NCBI GenBank assembly: GCA_036504975.1
Contig: DASXUF010000072.1
Span: 1 to 64,000 of the forward strand
Reading direction: 5' to 3'
Origin: Candidatus Binatia bacterium
Lineage (GTDB): Bacteria > Desulfobacterota > Binatia > UBA9968
DNA length: 64,000 nt
In this document: positions 52,872 to 61,562 of the stretch, piece by piece
How positions within the stretch are numbered: the first letter of the stretch is position 1
How the letters are laid out: each line of letters begins with the position of its first letter
Notes under the pieces: model-generated
The model's input: only the letters and a program-made list of their open reading frames with translations
What the model was told of the DNA's origin: nothing
Databases searched by the model: none
Position numbers and translations under genes: made by a program

Positions 52872-54188
52872 ATGAAACGCTGCACGTTATTTTTCTCGGC
52901 GCTTGCGCTATGTCTCGCGGCCAATTCCCTCCAGGCCAAAGAGGTTGTGATCGTCACTTCTTTTCCCAAAGAGCTCTTCGAAAATTACAAGAAGGCCTTC
53001 GAGACAAGATATCCGGACGTCAAAGTCGTCATCAACAACAAGCAGACCAACGCCGGCGTGACCTACCTGCGCGAGACCAAGGCGAAGCCCGAAGCGGACA
53101 TCTTCTGGGTCAGCGCGCCGGACGCGTTCCAGACGCTCAAAAAAGACGGCCTGCTCGAAAAATATGCGCCGCCGAAGGAAGCCATGGCGAAGATTCCGTC
53201 GAAGGTCGGCAACTTTCCCGTGCACGACGCCGACGGAACCTATTTCGGCTTCGCCATCAGCGGCTACGGTCTCATGTGGAACAAAAATTATCTCCAGGGT
53301 CACAAGCTGCCGCAGCCGAAAGAATGGACGGACCTCGCCAACCCGCGTTATCACGGCCATCTGGTCATCAGCGCTCCTTCGCGCAGCGGCACCACGCATC
53401 TGACCATCGAAACGATTCTGCAGGCCTACGGCTGGGACAAGGGCTGGAATCTTCTCCTCAACGCCGGCGGCAACATGGGAGCGATCACCGAGCGGAGCTT
53501 CGGAGTGCCGGAGGCGGTCATCAGCGGCCAGTACGGCATCGGCGTCGTGATCGACTTCTTCGGCCTGTCCGCCATCGCCAGCGGGCAGCCGGTCGATTTC
53601 GTCTATCCCTCCCTGACGTCGGTCGTGCCGGCCAGCGTCGCGATCGTGAAGGGCGCGCCGAATATGGAGAACGCCAAGGCTTTCGTCAATTACCTATTGA
53701 GCGAGCCCGGGCAGATGCTGCTCTTTTCTCCGGACATCGCGCGGCTTCCCGTCATGCCCGATCTCTACGCCAAAGCGCCAACGAATTATCCCAACCCTTT
53801 CAAGACCAAGATGGGAGGCGTGGATTTCAACGACCAGCTCTCGTCCGGCCGGCGCGACATCGTCAACTCGCTCTACGATCACATCGTCACCTTCCGCCAC
53901 AGGGAGCTGAAGGACGCGTGGGCGAGCATCTACAAAGCCGAAGAAGCGGCCGCGGCCGGCAAAGGGCCGAACGTCGCGCAGGCGCGCAGTTTGATCGCTG
54001 AAGCACGAAAGTTTGCGTCACAGGTGACCATCGATGAAAAGAAGGCGAGCGACAAGGAAGTCGTCGCCGGTTTTCGCGGCAAGACCGGGCTCAAGGCGCA
54101 GATGGAGACCGAGTGGGAGACCACGGCCAAGGCGAACTACGCCAAAGCCAAAGAGCTGGCGGACAAAGCGGCGGGTCTGGCCAAATAG
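52872..54188 (+). CDS. Fe(III)-type ABC transporter substrate-binding protein
   Basis: A 438-residue receptor with a signal peptide (cleavage near SLQAKE). It has VIVTSFPKELFENYKKAFETRYPDVKVV, DIFWVSAPDAFQTLKKDGLLEKYAPP and VIVKGAPNMENAKAFVNYLL, as in iron or thiamine binding proteins. It carries about 80 extra residues at the C-terminus with heptad-like Ala/Lys pattern. AAGGAGG is right before the ATG. The permease and ATPase follow directly, so this importer is complete. Confidence 0.9.
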   Translation: MKRCTLFFSALALCLAANSLQAKEVVIVTSFPKELFENYKKAFETRYPDVKVVINNKQTNAGVTYLRETKAKPEADIFWVSAPDAFQTLKKDGLLEKYAPPKEAMAKIPSKVGNFPVHDADGTYFGFAISGYGLMWNKNYLQGHKLPQPKEWTDLANPRYHGHLVISAPSRSGTTHLTIETILQAYGWDKGWNLLLNAGGNMGAITERSFGVPEAVISGQYGIGVVIDFFGLSAIASGQPVDFVYPSLTSVVPASVAIVKGAPNMENAKAFVNYLLSEPGQMLLFSPDIARLPVMPDLYAKAPTNYPNPFKTKMGGVDFNDQLSSGRRDIVNSLYDHIVTFRHRELKDAWASIYKAEEAAAAGKGPNVAQARSLIAEARKFASQVTIDEKKASDKEVVAGFRGKTGLKAQMETEWETTAKANYAKAKELADKAAGLAK

Positions 54189-54221
54189 CTGTCAGCGATC
54201 AGCCGTCAGCCTTCAGCTTCC

Positions 54222-55928
54222 ATGATCACCAGTGAAGCCGTATCGGCGCTGCGGTTGCGAGAAAAGATCGATTGGCTGCAGGGCGCGATCATGCTCGCGC
54301 TGCTCGCCCTGCTCTTCGTCTTCATGCTCTACCCCGTCTTGCGCGTTCTTTGGGTCGCTCTCGCCGGCGAAGAAGGCAGCTTCACGGCGATCCATTTTCA
54401 AAACTTTTTTCTCCGGCCGCTTTTCCGCGAGGCGCTGTGGAACACCCTCTGGAGCGGCTTTCTCGTCGTGTTTTTCGGCAGCTTGATCGCCATTCCGCTC
54501 GCCTACGTGATCGCCCGCTACGAGTTCCGGGGAAAAATTTTGCTGCAGACGCTGGCCACCTTGCCGCTCGTCATCCCGCCGTTTGTCGGCGCCGTGGCGT
54601 TCCAGCAGATCCTCGGCCGGAGCGGCGCCGTCAATCTTCTGCTTTTACGTTGGTTCGACTTCACGATTCCCTTCATGGACGGCCTGACCGGCGTCGTCCT
54701 GGTGCAGACGCTGCACTTCTTTCCGTTCATCATGCTCAACACCGCGGTATCGCTTAGCAACATCGATGCTTCGCTGGAGGAGATGGCAGAGAGCATGGGG
54801 TGCCACGGGGCGAGGCTCTTTCGCCGCGTCACCTTGCCGCTCATGCTTCCCGGCTTTATCGCCGGCTCTCTTCTCACGTTTATCCGGGCGATCGACGATC
54901 TCGGCACGCCGCTGATGTTGAACTACAAGAATCTCCTCGCGCCGCAGGCCTATCTCCGCATCACGACCATCGGCATCGACGATGTGGACGGCTACGTCAT
55001 CTGTGTCGTGCTGGTCGTTCTCTCGCTCGCGTCTCTGCTAGCGGCGCGGAAGTATCTGAGCCTCGCCGAATACGCCACCGTCCAGGGCGGCGCCGGCGCC
55101 AGCCGGCCGATCCATGGAAAGAAACTCTTTTTCGTTCTGCTCTTGAGCGCGCTCGCAGTGACGATCGGCCTGCTGCCGCACATCGGTATTTTCCTTCTGT
55201 CGCTCTCGAAGGTCTGGAGCTTTTCCGTCCTGCCCACCCGGTTGACCTTGGATAATTACACGGAGATTCTCTTTCGCGCGCCTCACTTCATCAAAAACAC
55301 GCTGCTCTACACGGGGCTCGCCGCCGGCTTCGCCGTCGCGCTCGGCGCCGCCATCGCTTTTCTCCTGCTGCGGAGCCGGCTATGGGGAAGAAATCTGCTC
55401 GACGCGCTGGCCACCTTGCCGCTCGCCATTCCCGGCGTGGTGCTCGCGGTGGGCTACATCCGGGTCTTCCACGGCTGGGATTTTCCCGGCGTCGGCGCGC
55501 CGCTGACTTCCACCTGGCTCATCCTCGTGGTCGCCTATACCATGCGCCGGCTGCCTTACACCGTGCGCGCTTGTTACGCCGCCCTGCAGCAGGTTCACGT
55601 GAGCCTCGAGGAGTCGGCGCAGAATCTCGGCGCCAACCGGCTGAGAACTTTTTTCCGCGTGACCCTGCCGCTCATCAGCGGCGGCGTCGTGGCCGGCGGG
55701 CTCATCGCCTTCATCACTTCGTGCGTCGAGCTTTCTTCCACGATCATGCTGGTGCCCAGGATCGAGTTGGGACCGATCTCCTACGGCATCTACGTCTACA
55801 TGCAGAGCGCGCTCGGCCGGGCCGCCGGCGCCGCTCTGGGAGTCGTGGCGATCGCCATGGTGGCGCTGGGGACTTATCTGACGCACCGTATTTTCGGCGC
55901 CCGCGCCGGCAGCGCGTTTAGAGTGTAA
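54222..55928 (+). CDS. Fe(III)-type ABC transporter permease, fused double domain
   Basis: A 568-residue inner-membrane permease with two binding-protein-dependent transport domains. The EAA loops are visible as SLEEMAESMGCHGARLFRRVTLPLMLPG (about residue 185) and SLEESAQNLGANRLRTFFRVTLPLISGG (about 465). Such fused permeases are typical of FbpB and thiamine-type transporters. The gene lies 33 bases after the receptor gene and is separated from the ATPase by two bases. Confidence 0.92.
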   Translation: MITSEAVSALRLREKIDWLQGAIMLALLALLFVFMLYPVLRVLWVALAGEEGSFTAIHFQNFFLRPLFREALWNTLWSGFLVVFFGSLIAIPLAYVIARYEFRGKILLQTLATLPLVIPPFVGAVAFQQILGRSGAVNLLLLRWFDFTIPFMDGLTGVVLVQTLHFFPFIMLNTAVSLSNIDASLEEMAESMGCHGARLFRRVTLPLMLPGFIAGSLLTFIRAIDDLGTPLMLNYKNLLAPQAYLRITTIGIDDVDGYVICVVLVVLSLASLLAARKYLSLAEYATVQGGAGASRPIHGKKLFFVLLLSALAVTIGLLPHIGIFLLSLSKVWSFSVLPTRLTLDNYTEILFRAPHFIKNTLLYTGLAAGFAVALGAAIAFLLLRSRLWGRNLLDALATLPLAIPGVVLAVGYIRVFHGWDFPGVGAPLTSTWLILVVAYTMRRLPYTVRACYAALQQVHVSLEESAQNLGANRLRTFFRVTLPLISGGVVAGGLIAFITSCVELSSTIMLVPRIELGPISYGIYVYMQSALGRAAGAALGVVAIAMVALGTYLTHRIFGARAGSAFRV

Positions 55929-55930
55929 CG

Positions 55931-57028
55931 GTGGACGCGGCGCAAATCCGATTGGAAAAAATCGGCAAGAGGTACGGCGACGTTTGGGCGGCGCGCCATA
56001 TCGATCTTACGATCGAGCGCGGCGAGTTCTTCACTCTCCTCGGTCCGAGCGGCTGCGGCAAGACGACGCTCTTGAGAATGATCGCGGGGTTCGCCGCGCC
56101 GGACGAAGGCGCGGTCTTTCTCGACGGCCGCCTCGTGAACCACGTTCCGTCCTGGCGGCGCGACGTCGGCATGGTCTTTCAGAACTATGCCCTGTGGCCG
56201 CACATGACCGTCTTCGAGAACGTCGCCTTCGGCTTGCGCGAGCGAAAATTTCCGCGTGCTGAGATCGGGGCGCGGGTCGCCGACGCGCTCGAGCGCGTGG
56301 GGCTGGCGGCGACGGAGAAGCGCCGGCCGTCGCAGTTGTCCGGCGGGCAGCAGCAGCGCGTCGCACTGGCCCGGACACTGGTCGTGCAGCCCCGGGCTTT
56401 GTTGTTGGACGAGCCATTGAGTAATCTCGACGCCAAGCTCCGCGCCGAGATGCGCATCGAGCTGCTGAAGCTCCAGCGCGACCTCGGCATCACGACGGTC
56501 TACGTCACGCACGATCAGGAAGAAGCGCTCGCCCTCTCCACGCGCATCGCCGTCATGGAGGGCGGAAAAGTGGTCCAGGAAGGCAGCCCGCGCGAGATCT
56601 ACGAGAACCCGCGCTCGCGCTTCGTCGCCGAGTTCGTCGGCCAATCCAATCTGTTTTTTGGCTCGATCAAGCAGGCGGGGGACGGATTCGTGGAAGTCGA
56701 AACCGACGAAGGGCTTAGAATCAAGACCGCCGCGGCGCAAGTGCAACTTCAGAGCGCGCCGGCCGGGAAAATCACGCTTTATATCCGGCCTGAAACGATG
56801 ACCTTGCTGCCGGTCGGCGCCGCTCCCCAGGATTCCAATCGATTGACCGGCAGGGTCACCGCGACCGCCTACCAGGGCTCTTCAGTGGAATACGAAGTGG
56901 ATGTCAAAGGCAAATCGATCCGCGCCCACGTGGCCAATCCGAGAAATCTTTTCAACCGCGGCGATGAAGTCGCGGTGGTATTCGACCCGCCCGACGTCGG
57001 GTGTGTACTTGATGAGAATTTGAGATAG
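55931..57028 (+). CDS. Fe(III)/spermidine-type ABC transporter ATP-binding protein
   Basis: A 365-residue ATPase that starts at a GTG two bases after the permease stop. Walker A is GPSGCGKTT (residues 38-46), the signature is LSGGQQQRVALART, Walker B is LLLDEPLSNLDAKLR and the switch His is in VTHDQEEALAL. The C-terminal 120 residues form a TOBE domain. It powers the importer encoded by the two preceding genes. Confidence 0.94.
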   Translation: MDAAQIRLEKIGKRYGDVWAARHIDLTIERGEFFTLLGPSGCGKTTLLRMIAGFAAPDEGAVFLDGRLVNHVPSWRRDVGMVFQNYALWPHMTVFENVAFGLRERKFPRAEIGARVADALERVGLAATEKRRPSQLSGGQQQRVALARTLVVQPRALLLDEPLSNLDAKLRAEMRIELLKLQRDLGITTVYVTHDQEEALALSTRIAVMEGGKVVQEGSPREIYENPRSRFVAEFVGQSNLFFGSIKQAGDGFVEVETDEGLRIKTAAAQVQLQSAPAGKITLYIRPETMTLLPVGAAPQDSNRLTGRVTATAYQGSSVEYEVDVKGKSIRAHVANPRNLFNRGDEVAVVFDPPDVGCVLDENLR

Positions 57029-57049
57029 TTTTGTATCGGAGGACGGATG

Positions 57050-57694
57050 ATGAAGCTCTATACTTTTTTTCGCAGCTCGGCCTCGTATCGCGTGCGCATC
57101 GCGCTGAATTTAAAGGGCCTGGAATATGAGCAGGCGCCGATCCACTTGCGGCGCGGCGGCGGCGAGCAATTTTCTTCCGGCTACAAAGCGAAAAATCCCC
57201 AGGCGCTCGTGCCGACCTTGGAAGACCGCGGGCGGCGGCTCACGCAGTCGCTGGCGATCATCGAGTATCTCGAAGAGCGTTACCCCGCGCCGCCGCTTCT
57301 GCCGAAAGATCCGGCGGACCGCGCGCTCGTGCGCGCGATGGCGCTGGCGGTCGCATGCGAGATTCACCCGATACAGAATCTACGAGTCTTGAGCTATTTG
57401 AGAAGCGAGCTGAAGCAGCCGGAAGCGGAGGCGAACCGTTGGGCACAGCACTGGATCGGCCTCGGCTTCTCGGCTCTAGAGCAAATGGTGCTCGCCGCTT
57501 CGAAGCGGGGCAAGTTCTGTTTCGGCGATGCGCCGACGCTCGCCGATCTTTGTCTCGTGCCGCAGGTTGCCAATGCCAGGCGGTTCGGCTGCGATTTTTC
57601 GGGTTATCCGACTCTGGTCCGGATCGACGCCCACTGCGTTACACTGCCGGCATTCGTCAAAGCCGCGCCGGAAAATCAGCCGGACGCGGAATGA
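57050..57694 (+). CDS. maiA: maleylacetoacetate isomerase, zeta-class GST-like
   Basis: A 214-residue glutathione-dependent isomerase. The zeta-class motif SSASYRVRIALNLKG (residues 9-23) is intact, with Ala in place of the more usual Cys, followed by NPQALVPTLEDRG and SLAIIEYLEERYP. In tyrosine or gentisate-like pathways it converts maleylacetoacetate or maleylpyruvate. No fumarylacetoacetase or homogentisate dioxygenase is near. It follows the ABC transporter by 21 bases and may be linked to it. A second ATG directly upstream (57047) is equally possible. Confidence 0.87.
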   Translation: MKLYTFFRSSASYRVRIALNLKGLEYEQAPIHLRRGGGEQFSSGYKAKNPQALVPTLEDRGRRLTQSLAIIEYLEERYPAPPLLPKDPADRALVRAMALAVACEIHPIQNLRVLSYLRSELKQPEAEANRWAQHWIGLGFSALEQMVLAASKRGKFCFGDAPTLADLCLVPQVANARRFGCDFSGYPTLVRIDAHCVTLPAFVKAAPENQPDAE

Positions 57695-57702
57695 GGCGGA
57701 GC

Positions 57703-57803
57703 GGAGAGCCGACACCCGCTCTCCGAGTTCGCGCAATAGATCCGTGGTTAGGCCAACCGGCAGTGACGGATGCGCGAACTCTCCGAGCGGGCATCGGCTC
57801 TCC
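57703..57803. repeat. long inverted-repeat element, 101 bp
   Basis: The two arms GGAGAGCCGA...CCCGCTC...GAGTTCGCGCA and their complement pair over 33 bases with about five mismatches. Smaller stems (GGTT with AACC, TCCGT with ACGGA) fill the centre. It looks like a MITE-type or REP-type element between maiA and the DapA-family gene. Confidence 0.78.
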
Positions 57804-57830
57804 TTTAAGAAAAGGTAGGAGGTGAGCGCG

Positions 57831-58763
57831 ATGGAATTTAAAGGCATCTACGCTGCCAACATCACGCCGTTCGAGCCGGACGGAAAAGAAATTCGCGCCG
57901 ACGAGCTGGAACGGCTTTTCCTCGAGCTGAAACGGGCAGGCGTTACCGGCATGGTTTGCAACGGCCACGCGGGAGAAGGCGAGCTGCTGAATCGTAAGGA
58001 AAAACGTGACGTGGTCAAACTTGCGCGGCAGACGCTGGGGACGGACTATCCCGTCGTCGCGGGGGTTCACGCGTTGCCGACTTGGGAATTGATCGAGCAG
58101 GTCGAGGACGCGAAGGAGGCCGGCGCGAGCGCGGTGATGCTCTGCGCGCCGCCGCTCTTCGCCTGGCACGCGGACCGTCACCCGGATTTCGGCATCGCGC
58201 AGATTCGGGCGGTGGCCGAGACGGTTCCGGACATGCCGATCGTGCTGTTTCAGTATTCGCCGAACAATCCTTTTTACTACCGGCCGGAAGTCCTGGCGCG
58301 CATCTGCCGCGAGATTCCACAAGTCCAGGCGATCAAGATGGCGACCAACGTGGACGTCGCCCAATATGAAGAAGAAGTTCGCGCTGTCCGCGCCGTGCCG
58401 CGGAAAATTTTTCTGCTGCCGGCCAACGGGCGCACACTCTACTATGCGTTTCAACTTCTGCCCGACGGCGCGCTATCGGGCTCGGCCAATTTCTGTCCGG
58501 CGCACGACGTCGAGATGTTCGAGGCGGTGAAGCGAGGCGATTTGAAGCGCGCAAAACAATTGCACGATGAAATCTTTCCGATCTTCCGGTTGGTTTACCG
58601 CGACCCGTACGTCTTTCTCCACATACGCTACAAGTATTGCGCCTGGCTGCTGGGAAAAATCTCGAGCCCGGCCTTGAGATCGCCGCTGGTACCGCTGCCG
58701 GCCGACGAGGTGAATGCGCTGAGAGACGGGCTCCGGGCTGCGCGTCTAGAGCCGGTAGCGTAG
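57831..58763 (+). CDS. DapA-family (dihydrodipicolinate synthase/NAL) lyase
   Basis: A 310-residue TIM-barrel class I aldolase. The Schiff-base Lys is in VQAIKMATN near residue 168 and the catalytic Tyr is in LFQYSPNNP near 141. The N-terminal NITPF and GHAGEGELL are typical, though the usual GTTGE is replaced by GHAGE, suggesting a non-DapA substrate. GGAGG lies before the ATG at 57831. It could catalyse aldol cleavage of an aromatic or sugar acid. It is separated from maiA by the inverted-repeat element. Confidence 0.88.
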   Translation: MEFKGIYAANITPFEPDGKEIRADELERLFLELKRAGVTGMVCNGHAGEGELLNRKEKRDVVKLARQTLGTDYPVVAGVHALPTWELIEQVEDAKEAGASAVMLCAPPLFAWHADRHPDFGIAQIRAVAETVPDMPIVLFQYSPNNPFYYRPEVLARICREIPQVQAIKMATNVDVAQYEEEVRAVRAVPRKIFLLPANGRTLYYAFQLLPDGALSGSANFCPAHDVEMFEAVKRGDLKRAKQLHDEIFPIFRLVYRDPYVFLHIRYKYCAWLLGKISSPALRSPLVPLPADEVNALRDGLRAARLEPVA

Positions 58764-58829
58764 CAGCGGCCACTTCATGTCTTCGCCGCGCACGATCCTT
58801 GCGCGCGTACCGGACAGACTCCGCCTCAG

Positions 58830-59621
58830 TCAGTAGGTTTGGGGGACTCGCGGCTTGTTCTGCGCGTTGCTTGCCGCGCGTTTGAGCGCCGTCGTGGAGA
58901 GTTGCGGTTTTTTCTGCTGAATCGTGAGCGCCGCCGTTTTAGTGACGCTATCCGTAGAGGCCGAAATCGTTGCCGCAACTGCTTCGCCCGCGGTCGTATT
59001 CACCGCGAAGGTAGCGGAGTCGCTTCCAGCAGCGACTAGGACGCTCGGCGGCACGCCAGCTCTACTCGGCTTGTTGCTCGAAAGCGTGACCGCGATTCCG
59101 CCCGGTGGAGCGTTGCCGTCGAGCTGAACAGTCGCCGTCGACGTCGAGCCGCTCGGAACCGTCGTCGGGTTTAGGCTGATAGAGGTCAACAGGGACGACT
59201 TGACGGCGAGGCCCACGGTTTTGCTGACCCCGTCGTGTTTGCCGGTAATCATCGCCGTAGTCGTCGCACTTACCGGCAACGTTGTCACGGTAAAAGCCGC
59301 TGATGTCGCGCCGCCGGCGACCTTGACCGTCGCCGGGACATTGACCGCCCGATCGTCCGCCGAAAGTTCGACCACGATGCCTGGCGCCGGCGCGGCGGCG
59401 GTCAAAACGACCGTTCCATGCGCGGGCTGGCCGCCCGTAACGCTCGACGGGCTCAGATTCAGAGCTCTTACTGTTACCGCTGGGAATCGCCTGAAATCCG
59501 GCTGCGATCCGGAGACCGGACGGCTGGAAATATCATGAATCCCTGTTGACGGAGCACAGCTCCCGAACCACAGCGCGGCCGCTACCACTGGTAATGAAAC
59601 ACGAAAGAACGCATCGACCAT
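58830..59621 (-). CDS. secreted Ig-like repeat protein (short paralogue)
   Basis: A 263-residue protein with a signal peptide (VVAAALWFGSCAPSTG) and two Ig-like beta-sandwich repeats, each starting with a LNLSPSSVTGG or LNPTTVPSG motif. The start at 59621 is supported by GGAGG five bases upstream. It matches the ends of the gene at 59664 but lacks that protein's 300-residue central domain, so it probably arose by duplication and deletion. Expected location: periplasm or cell surface. Confidence 0.78.
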   Translation of the reverse strand: MVDAFFRVSLPVVAAALWFGSCAPSTGIHDISSRPVSGSQPDFRRFPAVTVRALNLSPSSVTGGQPAHGTVVLTAAAPAPGIVVELSADDRAVNVPATVKVAGGATSAAFTVTTLPVSATTTAMITGKHDGVSKTVGLAVKSSLLTSISLNPTTVPSGSTSTATVQLDGNAPPGGIAVTLSSNKPSRAGVPPSVLVAAGSDSATFAVNTTAGEAVAATISASTDSVTKTAALTIQQKKPQLSTTALKRAASNAQNKPRVPQTY

Positions 59622-59663
59622 GGCTGCCTCCATCGGCAGTAACTGGAACGCTGAGAAATACGC

Positions 59664-61298
59664 TTACGATGTTTTTCTCTGAACCGTCAGCGTCGCTTTT
59701 TTGGTTGTACCGTTGTAGGACGCGGAGATCGTCGCTAAAACTTTTGGCCCTGCGGTCGTATTAATGGGGAAGGTTGCGGAATTTCCTCCAGCCGGAATCG
59801 TGACAGTCGGCGGCACGACCCCGCGTTTCGGTCTGCTGCTCGAAATCGTTATTACGATTCCGCCGAATGGTGCATTGGCGTTGAACCGCACCGTGCCGGT
59901 CGAAGTCGTGCCGCCAGGGACCGTCGTCGGATTTAAATTGAGAGACGATAGCACGGGAGGCATGACCGCAAGCGCTGCGGTTTTGCCGGTCCCGTCATAA
60001 CTACCCGTGATCGTCGCGGTCGTCGCCGCGCCAACCGGCGAGCTATTCACGGTGAAATTCGCCGATGTCGCGCCGGCCGCAACCGTGACCGTCGCTGGCA
60101 CGGTGATCGCCGGATCGTCAACTGAAAGATCGATCATGATTCCTCCCGCGGGCGCCGCCGCGGTCAAAACGACCATGCCGCTCGCCGTCTGCCCGCCCGT
60201 TACGCCCGACGGGCTTATGCTTACGGCTTTAAGCGCCGCCGCGGTTTCAGCGGGAGCATTGTAGCCTAACTGAATCACTTCGAAGTCGCTTGCCGTAAGC
60301 GCAGCGAACGCAGGATTCAAGACAGAGTTGTCCCAACGCGTGTCGTAGGTTCCGGTTATGTACATGTCCGAGCCGTTGTCCGCGACGATGAGGCCGTGCC
60401 TCTGCATGGCGCGAAATATTTTCTGCACGTTTGGGTCGCTCGTTCGCTGGGTCACGTCCACGCTCGCCTTCAACCTCAGGCGCGCGCCCATGGGCAACGC
60501 GCCCGAGGTCGATCCCGCGCGGTGGGACGCGGGATATACGTAGCCGTTGGTGCGGCGCACGGTGACGCGAAACGCGTGGCCGATTTCGGCGATGCCCGGA
60601 TCGTAAACTTCGTCGTACCGGATCAGTCCCGGCAGGACCGCCAGGCCGGCGGCGTCGGCCGAAGTCCAGGTGTCGGGCCTCCGGTCGTTGGTGTTCATGT
60701 CGAAGAAGGCGCCTGAGCCGGCGTACCATTGATTCTCCGTCGGATTGTAATAGACGTTGAAAAGCTCGTAGAGATAGTTGCGGTCGGCGTCTACGATGAG
60801 CAGGTGCCGGTCCTGGCTGCCGCGCCGATCAACGTTGCCCGGATCGCCGCCTTCGATCCAATATGGCTCGAACGCAGCCTCGGGGGGAATCGGATAAAAA
60901 GGAAAGCTCATGTCGGTTGCGTGATCGACGCCGTCGCTCTCGTCGGAATACAGAAAATCCACGGCGACCAGGTACGAGGGCGTTACTCCCGACACGACGG
61001 CGTAGGGCATGCCATAGATGGCGTTAGGATCTTGCGCCGTCGAAGCGTCGCCGCCGAGATCGGGATGAAGCCGACGCGTGACGCCGTTGTTGATGAATGC
61101 AATGTAGCCTGCCGAGTTGGGATCGACCGGCCAACTGCTGATGTCGCGGTTCCACCAGTTGTCGGCGGGGAAAAGCGGCAGGGAATCGGGTAACGGCCCG
61201 CCGGGGATGCTATCGATCGCTTGGGCGGGAGTACACGTCCCGAACCACAGGGCAATGGCTGCCAATAAAAGTGAAAGACGAAAAAAACTGTGAACCAT
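59664..61298 (-). CDS. secreted protein with unknown N-terminal domain and two Ig-like repeats
   Basis: A 544-residue protein. Signal peptide to about residue 27, then a 320-residue domain (PLFPADNWWNRDISSWPVDPNSAGYIAFI, SFPFYPIPPEAAFEPYWIEGG, YELFNVYYNP, MQRHGLIVADNGSDMYITGT) found in surface or extracellular proteins of several environmental phyla, then two Ig-like domains. GAGGGGG precedes the ATG at 61298. The function is unknown; the WNRDIS motif and the His/Asp-rich central part may form a catalytic or carbohydrate-binding pocket. Confidence 0.8.
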   Translation of the reverse strand: MVHSFFRLSLLLAAIALWFGTCTPAQAIDSIPGGPLPDSLPLFPADNWWNRDISSWPVDPNSAGYIAFINNGVTRRLHPDLGGDASTAQDPNAIYGMPYAVVSGVTPSYLVAVDFLYSDESDGVDHATDMSFPFYPIPPEAAFEPYWIEGGDPGNVDRRGSQDRHLLIVDADRNYLYELFNVYYNPTENQWYAGSGAFFDMNTNDRRPDTWTSADAAGLAVLPGLIRYDEVYDPGIAEIGHAFRVTVRRTNGYVYPASHRAGSTSGALPMGARLRLKASVDVTQRTSDPNVQKIFRAMQRHGLIVADNGSDMYITGTYDTRWDNSVLNPAFAALTASDFEVIQLGYNAPAETAAALKAVSISPSGVTGGQTASGMVVLTAAAPAGGIMIDLSVDDPAITVPATVTVAAGATSANFTVNSSPVGAATTATITGSYDGTGKTAALAVMPPVLSSLNLNPTTVPGGTTSTGTVRFNANAPFGGIVITISSSRPKRGVVPPTVTIPAGGNSATFPINTTAGPKVLATISASYNGTTKKATLTVQRKTS

Positions 61299-61562
61299 GT
61301 CCCCCTCTGGCGGTAACAGGACAGCAAGCCGCATGCCGGGCAGATGCCAGCCAGCGCTCTAGCGTAAGGAGGAACTGCGTTGGAAAAAAAAGACAGATTG
61401 AGACAAGTTATGGTGGACAACTTTCGGCATTTCGCCGGCGCCTGTGGCGTTTTTCCTTCTTTCGCGTGTTTATCCTTACATCTTTGTCCTTGACGCCCGT
61501 TGGATAGTTGCCTTATTTTGCGGCCACAACTAGAGGGGCAATAGAAAAGAGGGAGGGGAAAA

